A stretch of 7,430 nt of DNA from an uncultured Alistipes sp. (GTDB lineage Bacteria; Bacteroidota; Bacteroidia; Bacteroidales; Rikenellaceae), in contig CATKXN010000138.1 of assembly GCA_949840605.1 (NCBI GenBank), positions 1 to 7,430 of the forward strand. Reading direction: 5' to 3'. Below are positions 4,706-7,430 of this stretch, one piece after another. The notes under the pieces are model-generated. The model had not been told where the DNA came from, did not search any database, and saw only the letters and a list, made by a program, of their open reading frames with translations. Both the position numbers and the translations under genes were made by a program. The number at the start of each line of letters is the position of its first letter. Position 1 is the stretch's first letter.

Positions 4706-6766
4706 CTATTTCTCGATCAGCGAGATCGACCGCTGGATGAAATCCGTCAGGTTCTTGCCTTTCAGCATGCCGTTCGTGAGCAGCGCCAGGTCGATGATCT
4801 GCTTGACGAGACGGTTCTCGCCGCCGATCTCGCGCAGACGCTGGTTACGCTCGTCGCGCAGGGTGACGATCTTCTTCGACAGCTCCTCGCGGGTGGTTTT
4901 CTCTTCGGAAGTCAGTTCCTCCTCCTTCTTGCCTTTCACGACTTCGTCGAAACGCTTTTCCTCGGCCACTGCGGCGTCGATCTTCTTGGTGACGGTCCGG
5001 AGCTTGTCGCCGTAGGCCTTCTCCACGTCGGCGAGGATGTCGATGACGATGGGGTGGTTGCCGTTCACCGCAATGGTGAAATTGTCGGGCATCTGGCCGT
5101 AGAACTGGCTCATGCCTCCGCCGCCCATCGCGGCCATCTCCTTCATACGGCGCATGAACTCGTTCTGGGTGATGACCACCGGCGCTTCGTCGGGCGACAT
5201 GGCCTCGAATGATATGTTGTAATGAATCTTGTCGTCCTTGGGCATCTGGCTCTCGAAAACAGGCTCCAGCACCTCCTGCTGCGCCTCGGTGAGCGACATC
5301 TTGACGTTCTCCTCCTTCTGGATGAGCTTGTCGATGACGTCGCTGTCCACACGCACGAAACGCGTCTCCTTCTCCTTCGATTCATACCAGTTGATGTAGT
5401 GGTTGTCCAGCTGTCCGTCCATCACCAGCACATCGTATCCCTTGGCCTTGGCCGCCTCCAGCGAGGTGTATTTCGCCACGGGATCGTCCACGTAGAGGAA
5501 CACCACGGTCTTGTTCTTGTCGGTCTGGTTCTCCTTCACCTTCTCGGTGTACTCCTTGGGCGTGAAATACTTGCCCTCGGTATTTTTCCAAAGCATGAAA
5601 TTCGCTGCCTTCTCGGCGAACTTCTCGTCGGTGAGGATGCCGTACTGGATGAATACCTTCAGGTCGTCCCACTTCGATTCGTAGTCTGCGCGCATGGTGT
5701 TGAACAGCTCCTGCAAGCGGTCTGCGACCTTGCGGGTGATGTAGCTCGAAATCTTCTTCACGTTGGAGTCGCTCTGCAGATAGCTACGCGAAACGTTCAG
5801 CGGAATGTCCGGCGAGTCGATCACGCCGTGGAGCAGCGTCAGGTACTCCGGCACGATGCCCTCGACCTGGTCCGTGACGTACACCTGGTTCGAATAGAGC
5901 TGGATCTTGTTCTTCTGGATCTCGAAGTTGTTGTGTATTTTCGGGAAATAGAGGATGCCCGTCAGGTGGAACGGGTAGTCGATGTTCAGGTGGATCGAGA
6001 ACAACGGCTCGTCGCTCATGGGGTAGAGCTCGTGGTAGAACTCCTTGTACTGCTCTTCGGTGATGTCCGCGGGCTTGCGGGTCCACAGCGGTTCGACGTT
6101 ATTGATGATGTTGTCCTTGTCGGTGTCGACGTACTTGCCGTCCTTCCACTCCTTGACCTTGCCGAAAGCGATGGGCACGGGCAGGAAGCGGCAGTATTTC
6201 TTCAGCAGCCCCTCGACTTTCGAATCGTCGGCATACTCCAGCGCATCTTCCGAGAGGTGCAGCACGATGGTCGTACCGCGGTCGCGGGCCTCGTCGGTCT
6301 CCTCCATTTCGAACTCGGGGGTCCCGGTGCAGCTCCAATGCACGGTCTTCGCTCCCTCGCGGAACGACCGGGTGAAAATCTCGACCTTGTCCGACACCAT
6401 GAACGCCGAGTAGAACCCCAGTCCGAAGTGACCGATGATCGCCTGGTTCTTGTACTTCTCCATGAACTCTTCGGCACCCGAGAAGGCGATCTGGTTGATG
6501 TACTTGTCGACCTCCTCGGCCGTCATGCCCACACCGCGGTCCGTCACGGTCAGCGTTTTCTTCTCCTTGTCCGCGGCCACATGGATCGTCAGGTCGCCCA
6601 GCTCGCCTTTGGCTTCGCCGATCGACGAGAGGGTTTTCAGCTTCTGGGTGGCATCCACGGCGTTCGAAATCAACTCGCGCAGGAAAATTTCATGCTCCGA
6701 ATAGAGGAATTTCTTGATGACGGGGAAGATGTTCTCCGTCGTAACTCCGATTTTTCCGTTTTTCAT
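4706..6766 (-). CDS. htpG: Molecular chaperone HtpG (bacterial Hsp90)
   Basis: A 686-residue ATP-dependent cytoplasmic chaperone that works as a dimer on partly folded clients. The N-terminal GHKL ATPase domain shows FLRELISNAVDA (E31, N35, D38), TDRGVGM (D76, G78, G80; the usual DN(G) asparagine is arginine) and IGHFGLGFYSAF (residues 111-122, lid/nucleotide loop), then GTTIVLHL (164-171). The middle domain includes WTRKPADITEEQY and IPLNVSRSYLQ, with R327 in the position of the conserved ATP-contacting arginine. The C-terminal domain has a Met/Gly-rich patch (538-559, MAAMGGGGMSQF) and a charged stretch (about 583-650) not present in the shorter E. coli protein, then ends in the dimerisation helices. 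The start is MKNGKIGVTTENIF at 6766. The frame stays open upstream to 6907, but that 47-residue extension has no family match and covers the promoter region. It is transcribed convergently with the thioesterase gene and divergently from the nitroreductase gene. Confidence 0.97.
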   Translation of the reverse strand: MKNGKIGVTTENIFPVIKKFLYSEHEIFLRELISNAVDATQKLKTLSSIGEAKGELGDLTIHVAADKEKKTLTVTDRGVGMTAEEVDKYINQIAFSGAEEFMEKYKNQAIIGHFGLGFYSAFMVSDKVEIFTRSFREGAKTVHWSCTGTPEFEMEETDEARDRGTTIVLHLSEDALEYADDSKVEGLLKKYCRFLPVPIAFGKVKEWKDGKYVDTDKDNIINNVEPLWTRKPADITEEQYKEFYHELYPMSDEPLFSIHLNIDYPFHLTGILYFPKIHNNFEIQKNKIQLYSNQVYVTDQVEGIVPEYLTLLHGVIDSPDIPLNVSRSYLQSDSNVKKISSYITRKVADRLQELFNTMRADYESKWDDLKVFIQYGILTDEKFAEKAANFMLWKNTEGKYFTPKEYTEKVKENQTDKNKTVVFLYVDDPVAKYTSLEAAKAKGYDVLVMDGQLDNHYINWYESKEKETRFVRVDSDVIDKLIQKEENVKMSLTEAQQEVLEPVFESQMPKDDKIHYNISFEAMSPDEAPVVITQNEFMRRMKEMAAMGGGGMSQFYGQMPDNFTIAVNGNHPIVIDILADVEKAYGDKLRTVTKKIDAAVAEEKRFDEVVKGKKEEELTSEEKTTREELSKKIVTLRDERNQRLREIGGENRLVKQIIDLALLTNGMLKGKNLTDFIQRSISLIEK

Positions 6767-6809
6767 ACTGTTATCGTTGTTGTTGTATTGATTTCCGCGG
6801 GAATAATCA

Positions 6810-6824
6810 ACAAACGGTGTGCCA
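6810..6824 (-). promoter_or_regulatory. Sigma-54-like -24/-12 promoter element upstream of htpG
   Basis: Read on the - strand this is TGGCACACCGTTTGT, compared with the consensus TGGCAC-N5-TTGC. All bases match except the final C, which is T. The GG-to-TG spacing is correct. Seven A residues lie just upstream (complement of 6829-6835), and a start site about 12 bases downstream would leave a leader of roughly 30 nt before the ATG at 6766. GTTTG inside it could instead be the core of a weak primary-sigma -7 box (ACCGTTTG against TAnnTTTG, two mismatches). No activator site was recognised. Confidence 0.45.
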
Positions 6825-6890
6825 GCGATTTTTTTCTGCCATTCTGTCAGCCGGGTCTGCCAAAACCTGTACACCGGCGCGATTTTTTCG

Positions 6891-6898
6891 TACCTTTG
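6891..6898 (+). promoter_or_regulatory. Bacteroidota-type -7 promoter box for the nitroreductase gene
   Basis: TACCTTTG exactly matches the TAnnTTTG -7 consensus of the Bacteroidota primary sigma factor, and a run of six T residues lies just upstream (6883-6888). I see no clear TTTG -33 element at the usual 19-21 base spacing. Transcription would start near 6904, giving a leader of about 85 nt before the ATG at 6991. Confidence 0.7.
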
Positions 6899-6931
6899 CA
6901 GACACAATACGCCGGCTTCAGGGCGCGGTAC

Positions 6932-6950
6932 GGTTTCGGATTCCGGAACC
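6932..6950 (+). other. Hairpin in the 5' leader of the nitroreductase gene
   Basis: GGTTTCGG (6932-6939) pairs with CCGGAACC (6943-6950) around a three-base loop ATT; seven pairs are Watson-Crick and one is T-G. No T tract follows, so it is not an intrinsic terminator. It could stabilise the mRNA or be a small regulatory structure, but no known riboswitch class was recognised and GC-rich sequence forms such hairpins easily. Confidence 0.4.
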
Positions 6951-6990
6951 CGGGCTGCGCATCCGGCGGGAACCCCTTAATTTACCGATC

Positions 6991-7430
6991 ATGGAGACGT
7001 TCGATTTTCTGAAACTGGCGAAGAAGCGGTATGCCTGCCGCAAATATTTCGACAAGCAAGTGGAGCCGGAGAAACTGGCCCGAATACTCGAAGCGGGGCG
7101 TGTAGCCCCTACGGGCGCCAACCGGCAGCCCCAGCGGTTGCTGGTCGTGCAGTCGAAGGAGGGGATGGAGAAACTGGCGCGCTGTACGCGCGACTTCGGG
7201 GCTCCGACAGCCATCGTCGTCTGCGCCGACACCTCCGAGGCGTGGACCCGCAAATACGACGGCAAGGTGATCGGCGACATCGACGCCTCGATCGTCACCG
7301 ACCATATGATGCTTTGCGCCGCATCGCTGGGGCTCGACACGCTGTGGGTCTGCATGTTCAAGCCGGAGGCCGTGCGCGAGGAGTTCGCACTCCCTCCGCA
7401 TGTGGAACCCGTGAACATCCTGCTCGTCGG
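6991..7430 (+). CDS. Nitroreductase-family FMN flavoprotein, N-terminal part
   Basis: The first 146 codons of a nitroreductase-family protein, cut by the window end. Members bind FMN as dimers and use NAD(P)H to reduce nitro compounds, quinones or other acceptors; the substrate cannot be predicted. Visible family marks are KKRYACRKYF (R13 and R17 of the RxSxRxF phosphate-binding motif, with C16 in place of the usual serine) and VAPTGANRQPQRLLVV (residues 38-53; APSxxNxQPW type, with glutamine instead of tryptophan). Also present are a helix with GDIDASIVTDHMMLCAAS (95-112) and GLDTLWVCMF (114-123), where the family often has GLGTCWIGGF-like sequence. The ATG at 6991 is preceded by a Bacteroidota -7 box and an 85-nt leader. 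About 170-200 residues are usual, so roughly a quarter of the protein is missing. It is divergent from htpG. Confidence 0.9.
   Translation, partial: METFDFLKLAKKRYACRKYFDKQVEPEKLARILEAGRVAPTGANRQPQRLLVVQSKEGMEKLARCTRDFGAPTAIVVCADTSEAWTRKYDGKVIGDIDASIVTDHMMLCAASLGLDTLWVCMFKPEAVREEFALPPHVEPVNILLV

Noticed and set aside
6767..6907. 47-residue N-terminal extension of HtpG
   Set aside because: The frame is open but the added residues do not match the family, and the region holds the promoter elements. The family N-terminus begins at the ATG at 6766.
5222..7012. 596-codon open frame on the + strand opposite htpG
   Set aside because: Its translation is a run of L, V, H, D and E with no family resemblance, it is antisense to an unmistakable HtpG, and it crosses the htpG promoter region and the nitroreductase start.

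Overview
This window is chromosomal DNA from a GC-rich member of the Bacteroidota, most likely Bacteroidales and probably close to Alistipes (Rikenellaceae). The evidence is the protein style (HtpG, Rex and the LysM/PBP1 fusion are all of Bacteroidales type), a Bacteroidota-type -7 promoter element (TACCTTTG), purine-rich A-rich leaders in place of strong Shine-Dalgarno sites, and high GC at third codon positions. The genus call is inference; no rRNA or other taxonomic marker is present.

Bases 1-4083 (+ strand) form one tight gene train: the 3' end of dnaN (sliding clamp), a DnaQ/ExoX-like 3'-5' exonuclease, an exported protein with three LysM repeats and a periplasmic-binding-protein-like domain, the NADH/NAD+ sensor Rex, and a RibF-family FAD synthetase without its usual riboflavin kinase half. 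Gaps are 10 nt, a 4-nt ATGA overlap, 6 nt and an 8-nt overlap, so an operon with translational coupling is likely. It ends in a compact hairpin with four T residues that overlaps the ribF-like stop codon.

Bases 4084-4586 (+) hold a hotdog-fold acyl-CoA thioesterase with its own A-rich leader. Bases 4604-4686 hold two back-to-back intrinsic terminators between this gene and the convergent htpG.

Bases 4706-6766 (- strand) encode full-length HtpG (bacterial Hsp90) with a charged insert in the C-terminal domain. Its upstream region carries a near-consensus sigma-54-like -24/-12 element, which would suit a stress gene. Bases 6767-6990 are a divergent regulatory region, and its other side has a Bacteroidota -7 box and a leader hairpin driving a nitroreductase-family flavoprotein (6991 onward) that is cut by the window edge.

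I see mostly conserved housekeeping genes and no mobile element, CRISPR array, tRNA, rRNA or defence system. The most interesting items are the kinase-less RibF with a repeat and hairpin at its end, the LysM/PBP1 fusion inside a replication and redox operon, and the sigma-54-like htpG promoter.
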